Shown: positions 1 to 9,396, counted from the stretch's first letter. The stretch is 64,000 nt of DNA from JACRLV01 sp045863555 (GCA_045863555.1 BTUU01000009.1:62001-126000); one strand, 5' to 3'. Numbers and translations are program-made. The notes: generated by a model from the sequence alone, not told the origin.

Positions 1-4
1 GGGC

Positions 5-982
5 ATGGCGCTTCCGAAATCGGGTATCTACAATCGTGATTGCATCGCGGGGATGGCCGGGCTGCCGGAGGGCTCGATCGACCTTGCGTTTGCGGACCCG
101 CCGTTCAATATCGGCTACGACTACGACATCTACGACGATCGGAAGGCCGCCGATGAATATCTCGACTGGTCGAAGAAGTGGATCAGCGGGGTCCAGCGTG
201 TTCTGAAGCCGGACGGCGCGTTCTGGCTCGCGATCGGGGATGAGTACGCGGCCGAGTTGAAGGTGCTCTGCACGCGCGAGCTGGGGCTGCACTGCCGGAG
301 CTGGGTGGTGTGGTTCTACACGTTCGGAGTCCATTGCACGAAGAAATTCACGCGCAGCCACGCGCACCTATTTCACTTTGTGAAGGACCCGAAGAACTAT
401 ACGTTCCACATGGACCGCATCCGTGTGCCGTCGGCGCGGGAGCTGGTCTATGGCGATAAGCGGGCGGCGCCGGGCGGACGGAGCCCGGATGACACGTGGA
501 TGATGGCGCCGGTGCTCCCAGACGAGGTGCCGGTGAAGGATGGTTTTGTGCTGCGGCCGCAGGATATCCCGACGCGGTTTCCGGTCGAAAGCGATACGTG
601 GTACTTCGCGCGGGTCGCGGGGACGTTCGCGGAGCGTCGCGGGTGGCACGGGTGTCAGATGCCGGAGCAGTTGCTGGGGCGGATTATCCGTTCGTGCTCG
701 AATGAGGGGGATGTCGTCTTCGACCCATTCGGCGGCAGCGGGACGACGCTGGCGGTGGCGAAGAAGCTCGGGCGGGAATATCTCGGCTTCGAGCTGTCGG
801 AAAGCTACGCGAAGAACATCGAGCAACGGCTGGCGCAGATCAACGTCGGCGATCCGCTGAACGGACCCGAGCGGCCGGAATCCAGCGCTCCGGGGACGAA
901 GGCGGGGCGGAAGCTGAAGCGCGAGAAGCGGGATACTGAAGACGGGCAGAACCTGTTGCAGTTGAAACCGACGGGGTCGTAG
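5..982 (+). CDS. DNA methyltransferase, beta-type (N6-adenine or N4-cytosine)
   Basis: Transfers a methyl group from S-adenosylmethionine to an exocyclic amino group of adenine or cytosine in DNA. The catalytic motif IV DPPF lies near the N-terminus (residues 31-34) and the SAM-binding motif I FDPFGGSGTT lies near the C-terminus (residues 239-248); this order is that of the beta group, which includes CcrM-type enzymes. Length 325 aa is usual for the family. A Lys/Arg-rich tail follows residue 290. No restriction endonuclease is visible downstream, so it looks like an orphan methylase, but the upstream side is cut by the window edge and the true start could lie further 5 prime. The recognition sequence cannot be told from the sequence. 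Family call is firm; adenine versus cytosine is not settled. Confidence 0.88.
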   Translation: MALPKSGIYNRDCIAGMAGLPEGSIDLAFADPPFNIGYDYDIYDDRKAADEYLDWSKKWISGVQRVLKPDGAFWLAIGDEYAAELKVLCTRELGLHCRSWVVWFYTFGVHCTKKFTRSHAHLFHFVKDPKNYTFHMDRIRVPSARELVYGDKRAAPGGRSPDDTWMMAPVLPDEVPVKDGFVLRPQDIPTRFPVESDTWYFARVAGTFAERRGWHGCQMPEQLLGRIIRSCSNEGDVVFDPFGGSGTTLAVAKKLGREYLGFELSESYAKNIEQRLAQINVGDPLNGPERPESSAPGTKAGRKLKREKRDTEDGQNLLQLKPTGS

Positions 983-1004
983 GCTTGCGCTGCGCCCCGG
1001 CAAC

Positions 1005-1346
1005 ATGGACCCGCGGAGTCCCCGGAGTTCGCGCGTGCCAGACGCAAGTGGGAAAAAACCGGCCGGATTCCGTCTGCATCTGACGACGGTAATCTTCCTG
1101 CTCCTGCCGCCGACCGGCGTCGCGGTAGGGATGATGACCCTCAGCGCAAGGGACTGGGACCGACTCCGGCCCGACCAGTTCGGCGCGATGATCGCTGGAG
1201 GCTTTGTCGGGCCATTGCTCGCACTGCTTGCCGGTTACATGGTCTACCGGCTTTTTGGCCGGTCGAACGGTTGGGCGAACGCGGTCTGCATTCTGGTACT
1301 CATCCTCATGATGCTTGGAAATGCCGCCGCGAACATGAAGAAATGA
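1005..1346 (+). CDS. Small three-pass membrane protein, unknown
   Basis: A 113-residue protein of unknown function beginning 22 bases after the methyltransferase stop, on the same strand. After a basic, polar N-terminus of about 25 residues it has three hydrophobic stretches: around residues 27-48 (LTTVIFLLLPPTGVAVGMM), 62-85 (AMIAGGFVGPLLALLAGYMV) and 93-110 (AVCILVLILMMLGNAAA), consistent with three membrane spans. No known domain recognised. The start is uncertain: no good Shine-Dalgarno sequence precedes ATG 1005, and GTG 1035 is possible. Position suggests co-transcription with the methyltransferase, but no shared role can be inferred. Confidence 0.55.
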   Translation: MDPRSPRSSRVPDASGKKPAGFRLHLTTVIFLLLPPTGVAVGMMTLSARDWDRLRPDQFGAMIAGGFVGPLLALLAGYMVYRLFGRSNGWANAVCILVLILMMLGNAAANMKK

Positions 1347-1438
1347 TGCGCTTCGGGGATCTTAAGAATAACTACTTCGCAGACGGGGAGAAAGCTCCGT
1401 AGCGATCGACCGCGTTCGCGACGGCGTTTGTCCGCCGC

Positions 1439-2848
1439 TCACGTCTCGTGCCGGCTGAACCACACGCCGAAGACCGTGCGGAGGAAAATACGGATGTCGA
1501 GGCCCAGGCTCCAGTTGCGGATGTAGTGCACATCGTGCTGGATGCGCTTCTTGAGCGATGTGTCGCCGCGGTAGCCCTTGACCTGCGCGAAGCCCGTCAT
1601 GCCCGCTTTCATCTTGTGGCGCAGCATGTACCGCGGAATCTCCTTGCGGAACTGCTCGATGAATTCCGGCCGCTCCGGGCGCGGGCCGACGAGCGACATT
1701 TCGCCGCGCAGGACGTTGAACAGGTTCGGCAGTTCGTCGAGGCTCGTCTTTCGCAGGAATGAGCCGATCGGCGTGCGGCGCGAATCGGCCTTGCGCGACC
1801 AGACCGGGCCGTCCTTTTCCGCGTCCGTGCGCATCGTGCGGAACTTGACCATCATGAACTCTTCGCCGTCGAGGCCGACGCGGCGCTGGCGGTAGAAGAC
1901 GGGGCCGGGGCTGCTGAGCTTCACGGCGGCCGCGATCAGCAGCATCGGCACGGCGGCGATGAGCATGCAGATCGAGCCGACGACAAGATCGAATGAGCGC
2001 TTGATGAGGGCGTTCCAGCCGTAGAGCGGCGCCTGGCGCAGCGAGAGGATCGGCACGTCGTCGAGCGTGGAGACGTTCGGCCGCATGGCGAAGGTCGCGT
2101 TGAACTCGGGGACGACGCGGATGTCGGCCAGCGAACGTTCGAGCGCGTCGAGCACCTCGGCCGTCCGGTCGGTCTCGCCCGCGGGCAGCGCGACGAAGAC
2201 GGCATCGGGCGAGTGGGCTTCGGTGAGTCGCGGCAGGTCTGAGAGCGGGCCGACGACCGGGATTCCGCGGATCTCGCGGCCGACGCCGTCCGCCCTGTCG
2301 TCGACGAAGCAGGCGATGCGATACCCGGTCCAGGCGTTGTTGCGGATGGCCTCGGCGAGCTTCTGGGCCATGCGGCCGCTGCCGACGATGATGGCGCAGC
2401 GCTGGTTGAAGCCGCGCTCGCGCAGGAGGCGGAGGATGGCCCGGACGGTGCCGCGGAAGAGCGCGAAGCACGTGGTGCCGACGACGGCATAGGTGACGAT
2501 GAAGACGCGCGAGATCTTGTGCGATTGCGGCAGGACGTAGTCGATGAGCACGACGGCGACGATAGCGACGAAGAAGGCCTTCACGATGTCGCGGGTCTCG
2601 TGGAGGATGGTGTGGTCGCGGCGGGGGCGATAGAGCCGCAGCCGGTAGAAGATGAAGAGGTGGGCGGCCACGATGGCGGGCATGAGGAGCAGGTATTCGC
2701 CGAGATCGGGCACGCCCTTGGCGGGGTCGACCGGGAGCAGATCGGCGAAAAACCGGAGCCAGTAGGCGAGCAGCCACGCGGTGCCGATCGCGACGGCGTC
2801 GGCGGCGACGAGGAGGCCCAGGACGAACTGGTTGTGCTGCTTGAGCAT
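1439..2848 (-). CDS. Polyprenyl-phosphate sugar (glucose) phosphotransferase, WcaJ/EpsE-like
   Basis: Starts exopolysaccharide or capsule synthesis by moving a sugar phosphate from a UDP-sugar to undecaprenyl phosphate at the inner membrane. 469 aa with the classic layout: about four N-terminal membrane helices (residues 8-115), a Rossmann-like CoA-binding domain (CAIIVGSGRM from residue 151), another membrane segment, then the bacterial sugar transferase domain with VKFRTM, LRKTSLDELPNLFNVLRGEM and SLVGPRPERPEF, all diagnostic. Full length for the family. It stands alone here, divergent from the secreted protein at 3034, with no glycosyltransferase neighbours. Sugar specificity (glucose versus another hexose) is inferred only from general similarity to the WcaJ subgroup. 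Confidence 0.92.
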   Translation of the reverse strand: MLKQHNQFVLGLLVAADAVAIGTAWLLAYWLRFFADLLPVDPAKGVPDLGEYLLLMPAIVAAHLFIFYRLRLYRPRRDHTILHETRDIVKAFFVAIVAVVLIDYVLPQSHKISRVFIVTYAVVGTTCFALFRGTVRAILRLLRERGFNQRCAIIVGSGRMAQKLAEAIRNNAWTGYRIACFVDDRADGVGREIRGIPVVGPLSDLPRLTEAHSPDAVFVALPAGETDRTAEVLDALERSLADIRVVPEFNATFAMRPNVSTLDDVPILSLRQAPLYGWNALIKRSFDLVVGSICMLIAAVPMLLIAAAVKLSSPGPVFYRQRRVGLDGEEFMMVKFRTMRTDAEKDGPVWSRKADSRRTPIGSFLRKTSLDELPNLFNVLRGEMSLVGPRPERPEFIEQFRKEIPRYMLRHKMKAGMTGFAQVKGYRGDTSLKKRIQHDVHYIRNWSLGLDIRIFLRTVFGVWFSRHET

Positions 2849-3033
2849 TCGCGGGGTATTCTAGCGGAATCGGCGCTGTCCCGGCGGATTGATTCGTCCC
2901 CTCCGAGCCCTTTCCGGCAGCGCCCCAATTCCCGAAAAAGCGAGCGAAATACGCCGGGGCGCGCGGTACACTTGCCGACGGGCTCCCCGGGGAAAGGTGC
3001 TCCGCAAGCTGAGTTCTTCTGGAGGGTTGATCC

Positions 3034-4707
3034 ATGCTTCCATCGTCGCGCTCGTTTTCCGTGCTGGGCTCGATCTTTGCCGCGGCGGCCGCCTCGGCGC
3101 AAGTGAATCTCTCGCCGCTCTTCGCGGCGGGTGACGATGCGCCGGGCTTTCCGGCGGGGGCGGTCGTCAGTGACTATTTCTGGGGCCGGCAACTGGTCGG
3201 TCCGGCGGGTGAATTTGCGCTCCGCGGAATCGCTTCGGGCGGGGGCGTGACGGCCGCCGACGATGAGGCAGTCTGGCACATTTCGCCGGCCGGCGTTGCG
3301 AACCTCATCATCCGCGAGGGCGACAGCGCGCCAGGGCTCGCGGGGGTGTTCATCGGGCGAATCAGCACGACGCTGCGGCCAGGATCGGACGGTTCGGCGC
3401 TGGTTATTACCGATCTGACCGGGGCCGTGACGACGGAGAACGACTCGGCACTGTGGCGCTGCCGCGTCGGCGCCGCACCGGTCCTGGTGACGCGCGAGGG
3501 GGATCCTGCGCCGGGGCTGCCGTCGGGGACGCTGCTGCCGCCGATTCGAGCGATGTTTGCGTTCAACGATACGGAGGCGGTGCTCTCGTATTCGTCGACG
3601 TACCTCTATGTCACTTCGCCGGCCGGGCTGGTCCCGGTCGCGCTGGCGACGACGGAGGCCCCGGAGACGGGCGGAGCGGCGTTTGCGAGCCTTGGGTCGT
3701 TCTCGTGCGAGGATGGGGGGGGACGGCTCGGGTTCGTCGGCCGGCTGACGGGCGGCGGGTCGGATGCGACGAATGACACCGGCCTCTGGACGTACACGCC
3801 GGGGAGCGGGACGCATCTGCTGGTGCGGGAGGGGGCGGCCGCTCCGGAACTGGCGGGACTGACGATCGGCGAACTCGGCAGCGCCGGGCCGCTGATCGGC
3901 GGCGGGGGCTCGGCGATCCTGTGCCCGGTCGCGGGGCCGGGTGTGACGAGCGACAACGATTCGGCGGTGTATCGAATCGGCGGTGCGGGATTGAGCCTGG
4001 TGTTCCGCGAGGGCGACGGCGCGCCGACCGCGCCGGCCTTCCCGATCGGCGTGCCGATCGCGGCCGAGCCGGGCGGAGCGAGCGTGTTCTCGACGGCCGG
4101 ACTCGTCGGCGCGGACCCGGCGGCGGACTTCGCGGTGCTTCGTTACGAGGGCGCGGCCGGAACGGTCGTTGCCCGGGAAGGCGATGCTGCGCCGAACCTG
4201 CCGGGGCTGACGCTCGCGTCGTTCGCGGCGTTCGACCTGGGTGCGCCGGTGCGGTCGAACAACGCGGGGCGGTTCGTGCTGCCGGCGACGGTGGCCGGGC
4301 CGGGCGTTGACTCGACGAACGCGCGGATCATCCTCGCGAGCGATGTGCTCGGAGGCCTGCGCCTGCTGGTTCGGAACGGCGAGACGCTGCCGCTGCCGGA
4401 TGGGTCGCAGGCGGCGGCGACGGGTCTGCTCACGGGGGATATCAACGACGCGGGCGCGATCGGGTTTGTCGCGGGGTTTGAGGACGGGAAGTGCCTCTAT
4501 CGCGCGACGGTCGGCTGCCCGCAGTCGGGCTGCGAGGGTGTCGATCTCGACGGGAACTGCCAGATCGGGATCAGCGATCTGACGCTGCTGCTGAGTTCGT
4601 TCGGCTCGACCGGGACGGGGCTCGTCGGCGACGTGGATGGCGACGGCGACGTGGATATCCAGGACCTGGCGAACCTGCTGGGCGCATTCGGCAATACGTG
4701 CGATTGA
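3034..4707 (+). CDS. Secreted repeat protein with C-terminal dockerin-like EF-hand repeats
   Basis: Exported 557-aa protein. Residues 1-23 form a signal peptide ending ASAQ. The body has at least five repeats built around REGD.APGL (for example REGDSAPGL, REGDPAPGL, REGDAAPNL) spaced 50-60 residues apart, as in planctomycete secreted proteins of the choice-of-anchor/DUF7453 kind; probably a beta-rich or propeller fold. The last 50 residues contain two dockerin-type calcium loops (DLDGNCQIGISDL and DVDGDGDVDIQDL) each followed by LL..FG. The ATG is preceded at 7 bases by a strong GGAGGG ribosome site. In planctomycetes such tails are common without any cellulosome, so a role in surface attachment is inference. 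Function of the repeat body is unknown. Confidence 0.8.
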   Translation: MLPSSRSFSVLGSIFAAAAASAQVNLSPLFAAGDDAPGFPAGAVVSDYFWGRQLVGPAGEFALRGIASGGGVTAADDEAVWHISPAGVANLIIREGDSAPGLAGVFIGRISTTLRPGSDGSALVITDLTGAVTTENDSALWRCRVGAAPVLVTREGDPAPGLPSGTLLPPIRAMFAFNDTEAVLSYSSTYLYVTSPAGLVPVALATTEAPETGGAAFASLGSFSCEDGGGRLGFVGRLTGGGSDATNDTGLWTYTPGSGTHLLVREGAAAPELAGLTIGELGSAGPLIGGGGSAILCPVAGPGVTSDNDSAVYRIGGAGLSLVFREGDGAPTAPAFPIGVPIAAEPGGASVFSTAGLVGADPAADFAVLRYEGAAGTVVAREGDAAPNLPGLTLASFAAFDLGAPVRSNNAGRFVLPATVAGPGVDSTNARIILASDVLGGLRLLVRNGETLPLPDGSQAAATGLLTGDINDAGAIGFVAGFEDGKCLYRATVGCPQSGCEGVDLDGNCQIGISDLTLLLSSFGSTGTGLVGDVDGDGDVDIQDLANLLGAFGNTCD

Positions 4708-4724
4708 CGCGTATCGTGTCCGGA

Positions 4725-5138
4725 ATGAGAAGAGAGGTTGAGGTCGCGCTCGCGCTGGTGCATCGGGGGAATCACTGGCTCGTCGCCCGACGGCGGCCGG
4801 AGGCGCACCTCGGCGGCCTGTGGGAGTTTCCGGGAGGCAAGCGGGAGGGCGTGGAAAGGCCCGCGGAGACGGCGCTGCGCGAGTTGCGCGAAGAGTGCGC
4901 GGTCGAGGCCGTTGTCGAAGCGGAGCTGGAGACGCTGCGGCATGACTACGGGGATCGGGTGGTGAGCCTGACGCCGCTCGTCTGCCGGTGGCGGTCCGGT
5001 GAGGGTGTGCCGCACGGGTGCGAGGAGTGTCGCTGGGCGACGCTTGGCGAGATTTCGGGGTTACCCATGCCGGCGCTGAACGCGGAGATCATTCACGCGC
5101 TGGAGCGTCATCTGCGCCGGGGGGCCGGGACGGCGTGA
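4725..5138 (+). CDS. Nudix hydrolase, MutT-like (8-oxo-dGTP diphosphatase type)
   Basis: Hydrolyses a nucleoside diphosphate linked to another moiety; the MutT group removes 8-oxo-dGTP from the nucleotide pool. 137 aa. The Nudix box runs from GKREGVE through RELREECAV at about residues 36-58, fitting G.5E.7REU.EE.GU except that the final conserved glycine is alanine. Up-front motif LWEFPGGK is typical of MutT/MutY-C type domains. ATG 4725 is chosen because it precedes the conserved fold directly; GTG 4716 is an alternative in frame. It begins 17 bases after the dockerin gene and its 3 prime end overlaps the convergent thiE gene by 50 bases. Exact substrate not provable from sequence. Confidence 0.85.
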   Translation: MRREVEVALALVHRGNHWLVARRRPEAHLGGLWEFPGGKREGVERPAETALRELREECAVEAVVEAELETLRHDYGDRVVSLTPLVCRWRSGEGVPHGCEECRWATLGEISGLPMPALNAEIIHALERHLRRGAGTA

Positions 5139-6189
5139 CGGGCGGCGCGGCGCGGCGGATGGCTTCGAGAACGGCTCGTGCGGCCGCTTCGGGGTCCGCG
5201 GCGCTGATGATCGCCGAACAGACGCAGATCCACGCTGCGCCCGCTACGCGGACGCCGGGCGCGCGCGGGGCGTCGATTCCGCCGATGGCGACGAACGGCA
5301 CGTCGATGGCGCCGGCCGCGAAGCGAAGCATCTCGACGCCGGCAATCTGTTCCTGCGGCTTCGTCGTGGTCGGGAACATCGGACCGACGGCGACATAGTC
5401 GGGCTCCTCGCGGGCGGCGGCCTCGAGTTGCGCGCGGGTATGCGTGCTGCGGCCGACCAGCAGGGCGGGGCCGGCGATTCGGCGGACGTCGGCGACGGGG
5501 AGATCGTCCTGACCGACGTGGACGCCGTCTGCCGCGGCGAGGCGGGCGATATCCGGGCGATCATTGATGACGAGCAGTGCACCGGCGTCGCGCGTGAGCG
5601 TGCGGAGGGAGCGGGCCCGCGCGAGGAGGTCGGCGTCGGCGAGGCTCTTTTCGCGCAACTGGAGCATCGTTGCGCCGCCGCGGAGGGCTGCGGCGGCCGT
5701 GTCCAGCCAGGGGCCGCGGCAGAGCGACTCTGTCAGAATCACGTAGAGCCCGCCGGCGCGGAGCCGGCGACGGGCCTCACCGCGCAGCTCCAGGGCGGAT
5801 TGAAGCTCGTAGGACTGAAAGCGGATGCGCTCGGCGGCCTCGGCGACGTCCGGGCCGACGAGCTTGCCGAACTCGGCGATGGAGCGGGCGGCCTCGGAGA
5901 GACGTCCGAATGCGGCGCGGGCGACATCCAGCGGGGCGTCGCGCGATTGCTCGGAGGTCGTCCGGACCTCGCGGCCGACGTCGGACTCGCTGTCGCGCGC
6001 GGCGAGGAGCAGTTGCGGACCGAGCCGGGCGATGATGGGGAGGAGCGCGTGGCGGAGATTCTTGGCACGGGCGGCAAATGGAGCGTCGTCGAGGATGAAC
6101 CGCGCGTAGTCTTCGATGACGCGCAGGGCCTCGCGGGCGCGATTCAGGTTGGCGTCGAGGATGCGAAGATGGGGCGCGGGCTCGATCAA
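5089..6189 (-). CDS. thiE: ThiD2-ThiE fusion, thiamine phosphate synthase
   Basis: Makes thiamine phosphate from HMP-pyrophosphate and the thiazole phosphate carboxylate. Residues 1-130 match the ThiD2 domain (start LRILDANLNRAREALRVIED), reported to act as an HMP(-phosphate) kinase; residues 145-345 are a ThiE TIM barrel with MLQLREK, LVINDR, GVHVGQDDLP, GPMFPTTTKP and AIGGI, all active-site or substrate loops. The start is TTG at 6189, whose bases overlap the TGA stop of the upstream TPR gene (TTGA), so translation is coupled. No TPP riboswitch motif was seen upstream. The 3 prime end runs antisense into mutT for 50 bases. 366 aa is normal for this fusion. Confidence 0.9.
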   Translation of the reverse strand: MIEPAPHLRILDANLNRAREALRVIEDYARFILDDAPFAARAKNLRHALLPIIARLGPQLLLAARDSESDVGREVRTTSEQSRDAPLDVARAAFGRLSEAARSIAEFGKLVGPDVAEAAERIRFQSYELQSALELRGEARRRLRAGGLYVILTESLCRGPWLDTAAAALRGGATMLQLREKSLADADLLARARSLRTLTRDAGALLVINDRPDIARLAAADGVHVGQDDLPVADVRRIAGPALLVGRSTHTRAQLEAAAREEPDYVAVGPMFPTTTKPQEQIAGVEMLRFAAGAIDVPFVAIGGIDAPRAPGVRVAGAAWICVCSAIISAADPEAAARAVLEAIRRAAPPVTPSRPPGADDAPARE

Positions 6190-7790
6190 GGTTTGGCCTT
6201 CAGGGCTTCGATCTGCTTAAGGATGGCGTCCTTGTCGCGCGTCGCACCGAGGGCGTGGGCGATGTCGGCTGCGTCGGTCAGCAGTTTCAGGGCATCCTTG
6301 CTCCGGCCCTGCGCGACGTGCAGATCGGCGAAGGCGCGAAGAGCGCGGAGTTCGTCGACGAGGTCCTTGGATTCCCGCGCGCCCTTCAGCGCGAGTTCGA
6401 GGTGCCTGGCGGCGTCTTCGGGTTTGTTGACGGATTTTTCCTGGAAGAGGTCGGCGAGGGCGAGATGCACGCGCGGCAGCGCGGCCGCCTCGGCGAGGTC
6501 GAGGGCCTTGCGGGTGGCGTCGATGGCATCGGCCGCGCGGTCCTGGCCGCGAAGCGACTGGCCGATGAACATCCAGGCGGTCGCCTGAGCGCGCCTGGAC
6601 TCGGCGGCCTCGCTGGCGGCGAGCGTGCGGCGGTACATCTCCAGGGCGCGGGGCTTGTCCTCAAGCTGTTCGTAGAGCACGGCCGTGCGGATGGCGGTCG
6701 GGGCTTCCGCGATGACGTCGCCGAGGGACTTCAGAAGATCGAGCGTCTGGATCTGCCATTCGACGGCCTTGGCGAGGGCCGCCTTCGCATCGGCTTTTCG
6801 CTGGTCTTCGGGACCCGTTTCGGCGTCGAGCGTGAGCGCGGCGGCGGTGGCCCAGGCGTCGGCGAGGCTGCTCATCGCGCCGATCTGGGCGTAGGGATCG
6901 CGCTGCCGCCGGGCGATCTCCAAGGCGGACTCGAAGCGGAGGCGCGCGGAATCGGTGGAGCGGGCCATCATCAGGAGCGCGCCCTGGGCGTGTTCGATTT
7001 CGGCCTGGTCGACGAGGTCGTTGAGTTCGCGGACGTAGTCCCAGAGGCGCTTGAGGCGCACGCCGGCGGTTGCGCGGGTCTGGGGCTTGAGGCGCATCTC
7101 GAGCTGGACGAGGTGGAGCTGGGCTCCGCGGTACATGGGGTCGTACTGGACGGCCTGTTCGCTGTAATAGAGTGCGTCGCGGGCGTTGTCCTCGCGCGTG
7201 GCGCGGATCGCCTTGGCGAAGTACTCGAGCGCGGAGGGCGTGCTGCACGGGGCGGCGAGAATGGTCTTTTCCAGCGCGGCATCGATGCGTGTGTGGCCGA
7301 GCCGGGCGAGCGTCCAGGACGTGGTTTCGTTCAGCGCGTCAAAGAGGCCGACAGGACCGAGGCTGAGCGTATCCGATGTTCCGCCGCGGATATCGTCGAG
7401 GCGGAGGTCGATCTTCAGCGCGGTCGGCTGGCCGGAGATGCGGCCGTGGAGGCGGTATCGCGCGCCAAGCAGGCGCGCGACGCGGGGCCACTCCGCGGCG
7501 GGGCCGGCATCGGCGTCCTGGAGTTCGCGGCGGGCCTGGTAGCAGCGGATGGTCGGAATCGCCGCGGTTCCGGGCACGCGGCGGAGGCGCGCGGTCAGCA
7601 CTTCCTCGATGGCGACGGGCAGCCAGGTATCGCGGTCGTCGATCGGCGGGGCGGTTTCGAATCCGACGATCGCGATCGGACGATACTCCTCCGCGGGCCG
7701 CGACTCGGACTGCGCCCGGGCAGCGGGGAGCGCGAGCAGAATCGAGAGCAGCATCGACGGCAGGCCGTAGCGCGGGAACGGGCGGTTCAT
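6186..7790 (-). CDS. Exported TPR-repeat protein
   Basis: 534-aa exported protein. ATG 7790 is chosen because it opens a clean signal peptide (hydrophobic SMLLSILLALPAARA, cleavage near AQS at about residue 26); an in-frame extension to 7925 would run toward the divergent-side gene and destroy the signal. Residues 35-150 form an alpha/beta domain beginning YRPIAIVGFE, resembling the N-terminal part of FlgO/CsgG-like envelope proteins, followed by helical TPR-like repeats to the C-terminus (for example PSALEYFAKAIRA, YYSEQAVQYDP, and a run of A/L/Y-rich helix pairs). Likely a periplasmic scaffold. Its stop overlaps the thiE start, so it is co-translated with thiE, though no functional link to thiamine is evident. 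Confidence 0.72.
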   Translation of the reverse strand: MNRPFPRYGLPSMLLSILLALPAARAQSESRPAEEYRPIAIVGFETAPPIDDRDTWLPVAIEEVLTARLRRVPGTAAIPTIRCYQARRELQDADAGPAAEWPRVARLLGARYRLHGRISGQPTALKIDLRLDDIRGGTSDTLSLGPVGLFDALNETTSWTLARLGHTRIDAALEKTILAAPCSTPSALEYFAKAIRATREDNARDALYYSEQAVQYDPMYRGAQLHLVQLEMRLKPQTRATAGVRLKRLWDYVRELNDLVDQAEIEHAQGALLMMARSTDSARLRFESALEIARRQRDPYAQIGAMSSLADAWATAAALTLDAETGPEDQRKADAKAALAKAVEWQIQTLDLLKSLGDVIAEAPTAIRTAVLYEQLEDKPRALEMYRRTLAASEAAESRRAQATAWMFIGQSLRGQDRAADAIDATRKALDLAEAAALPRVHLALADLFQEKSVNKPEDAARHLELALKGARESKDLVDELRALRAFADLHVAQGRSKDALKLLTDAADIAHALGATRDKDAILKQIEALKAKP

Positions 7791-7872
7791 GCAGATCCTC
7801 GGCGGACTGGCGGTTTCCGGCATGTCGGCCGGGCTGCGCGAGATTCTACACGCGACCGGGTCGGATGCGGCG

Positions 7873-9288
7873 TCAGTCGCCGTTGAGGGCGAGGCGCTGG
7901 TCGCGCTGGGCGACGATGATCTCACCGAGGCGGTTGCCGCGGAGCTTGGCCGCGAGCGCGCCGCTCTGATCCGGTTCGCCGTGGACGAGCATGACGCGGC
8001 GGGTCTTGCCTTCGAGCGGCGCGAGCATCCGGAGCAGGTCGGCCTGGTCGGCGTGGCCGCTGAAGCCGTGAATCTGGACGACTTCGGCGCGGACGGTGTA
8101 TTCGTCGTTGAAGAGGCTGATGGTCTTGACGCCGTCGGCGAGCCTGCGGCCGAGCGTGTTCACGGCCTGATAGCCGGGAATGAGGATGGTGTTTCGGGCC
8201 TCGGTGATGTTGTTCTTGATGTGGTGGCGGATGCGTCCGGCCTCGCACATGCCGCTGGCGGAGATGATGATGCAGGGCTCACGGCGGCGGTGGAGGGCCT
8301 TGCTCTCTTCGACGTCGCGGATGTACTCGCAGCATTCACCGCCGAGCATGTCGCCGGTCTTGCGCTGGAATTCGCGGGCGTCGGCGTCGTAGCAATCGGG
8401 GTGCATCTTGAAGACTTCGGTTGCATTGACGGCGAGCGGGCTGTCGATGAAGACGGGGATGCGCGGAATGCGGCCGGCGAGAATCCACTGATGCACGAAA
8501 TAGACGATCGTCTGGGTGCGGCCGACGGAGAACGCGGGGATGATGACCTTTCCGCCGCGGGCGAACGTGCGTTCGACGACGGCGAGCATCTGCTCCTTCG
8601 CATCGGCGACCTGCTCGTTGACGCGCCCGCCGTAGGTGCTCTCGCAGATGATCGAGTCGCATTCGGGGAACGGGGCGGGGTCGCGGAGGATGGGGGCGTG
8701 GAGGCGGCCGACGTCGCCGGTGAAGAAGAGCGAGTGCGTGCGGCCGTTGCGTTTTCCGAATTCGAGGCGGATTCCGGCCGAGCCGAGCATGTGTCCGGCC
8801 TCGCTGTAGGCGGCGAGGAGTCCGGGGACGGGCTCAAACCAGCGGCCGTAGCCGACGGTCTGCATCAGCTTGACGGCGTTGATGGCGTCGTCGTGGGTGT
8901 AGAGGGGCTCGATGGGGGCGAGGCCCTTGCGCTGCCGGCGCTTATTCACGTAGTAGACGTCTTCCTCCTGAATGTGGGCGGAGTCGGGGAGCATGATCGA
9001 GCACAGGTCGCGCGTCGCGGGTGTGCAGAAGATGGGGCCGTCGAAGCCGTCGCGGACGAGGCGCGGGAGCCGGCCGGTGTGGTCGGTATGGGCGTGGGAG
9101 ACGACGACGGCGGCGATCTCGCGCGGGGGGAGGGGCCAGGCGCGGTTTTTCTCCTCGGCCTCGGCGCGGCGGCCCTGGAAGAGGCCGCAGTCGAGGGCGA
9201 CCCACCGGCCGTCGACGCGGACGAGGTGCATCGAACCGGTGACTTCGCCCGCGGCGCCGTGGAAGAGCAGTTCAGGACCTTCGGCCAT
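7873..9288 (-). CDS. Metallo-beta-lactamase/beta-CASP ribonuclease (CPSF73-like)
   Basis: A zinc-dependent nuclease of the CPSF73/RNase family that cuts RNA. 471 aa. Metal-binding HAHTDH at about residue 59-64, further ligands in SEAGHMLGSA and FTGDVG, the beta-CASP insert with IIPAFSVGRTQ and IDSPLAVNATEVF, and the C-terminal RMMBL motif HGFSGHADQADLL with a final VHGE. All expected metal and beta-CASP residues are present, so it should be active. Start MAEGPELLFHG is standard for the family. It lies 82 bases upstream of the TPR gene on the same strand. A role in RNA turnover is established for the family; the specific substrate here is unknown. Confidence 0.92.
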   Translation of the reverse strand: MAEGPELLFHGAAGEVTGSMHLVRVDGRWVALDCGLFQGRRAEAEEKNRAWPLPPREIAAVVVSHAHTDHTGRLPRLVRDGFDGPIFCTPATRDLCSIMLPDSAHIQEEDVYYVNKRRQRKGLAPIEPLYTHDDAINAVKLMQTVGYGRWFEPVPGLLAAYSEAGHMLGSAGIRLEFGKRNGRTHSLFFTGDVGRLHAPILRDPAPFPECDSIICESTYGGRVNEQVADAKEQMLAVVERTFARGGKVIIPAFSVGRTQTIVYFVHQWILAGRIPRIPVFIDSPLAVNATEVFKMHPDCYDADAREFQRKTGDMLGGECCEYIRDVEESKALHRRREPCIIISASGMCEAGRIRHHIKNNITEARNTILIPGYQAVNTLGRRLADGVKTISLFNDEYTVRAEVVQIHGFSGHADQADLLRMLAPLEGKTRRVMLVHGEPDQSGALAAKLRGNRLGEIIVAQRDQRLALNGD

Positions 9289-9341
9289 TTCGCCTCCCGT
9301 CTGACGCGCGGCCCGCGGCCGGTCGAATGCCCGGTCGACTT

Positions 9342-9370
9342 TTGCCCGGCATTGCGAATTTCGCTAGCAT
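9342..9370 (+). promoter_or_regulatory. Candidate sigma-70 promoter of the STAS gene
   Basis: A -35 box TTGCCC (9342-9347) and a -10 box TAGCAT (9365-9370) are separated by exactly 17 bases, with the start codon of the STAS protein 26 bases further on. Seen directly; activity is inferred. Confidence 0.5.
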
Positions 9371-9396
9371 AGCGTGAGGCCGGGACGAAATCAGGG

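Noticed and set aside
6255..7886. Plus-strand 543-residue open frame opposite the TPR gene
   Set aside because: It mirrors the real minus-strand gene in GC-rich DNA and has a low-complexity Gly/Glu/Ala composition with no domain.
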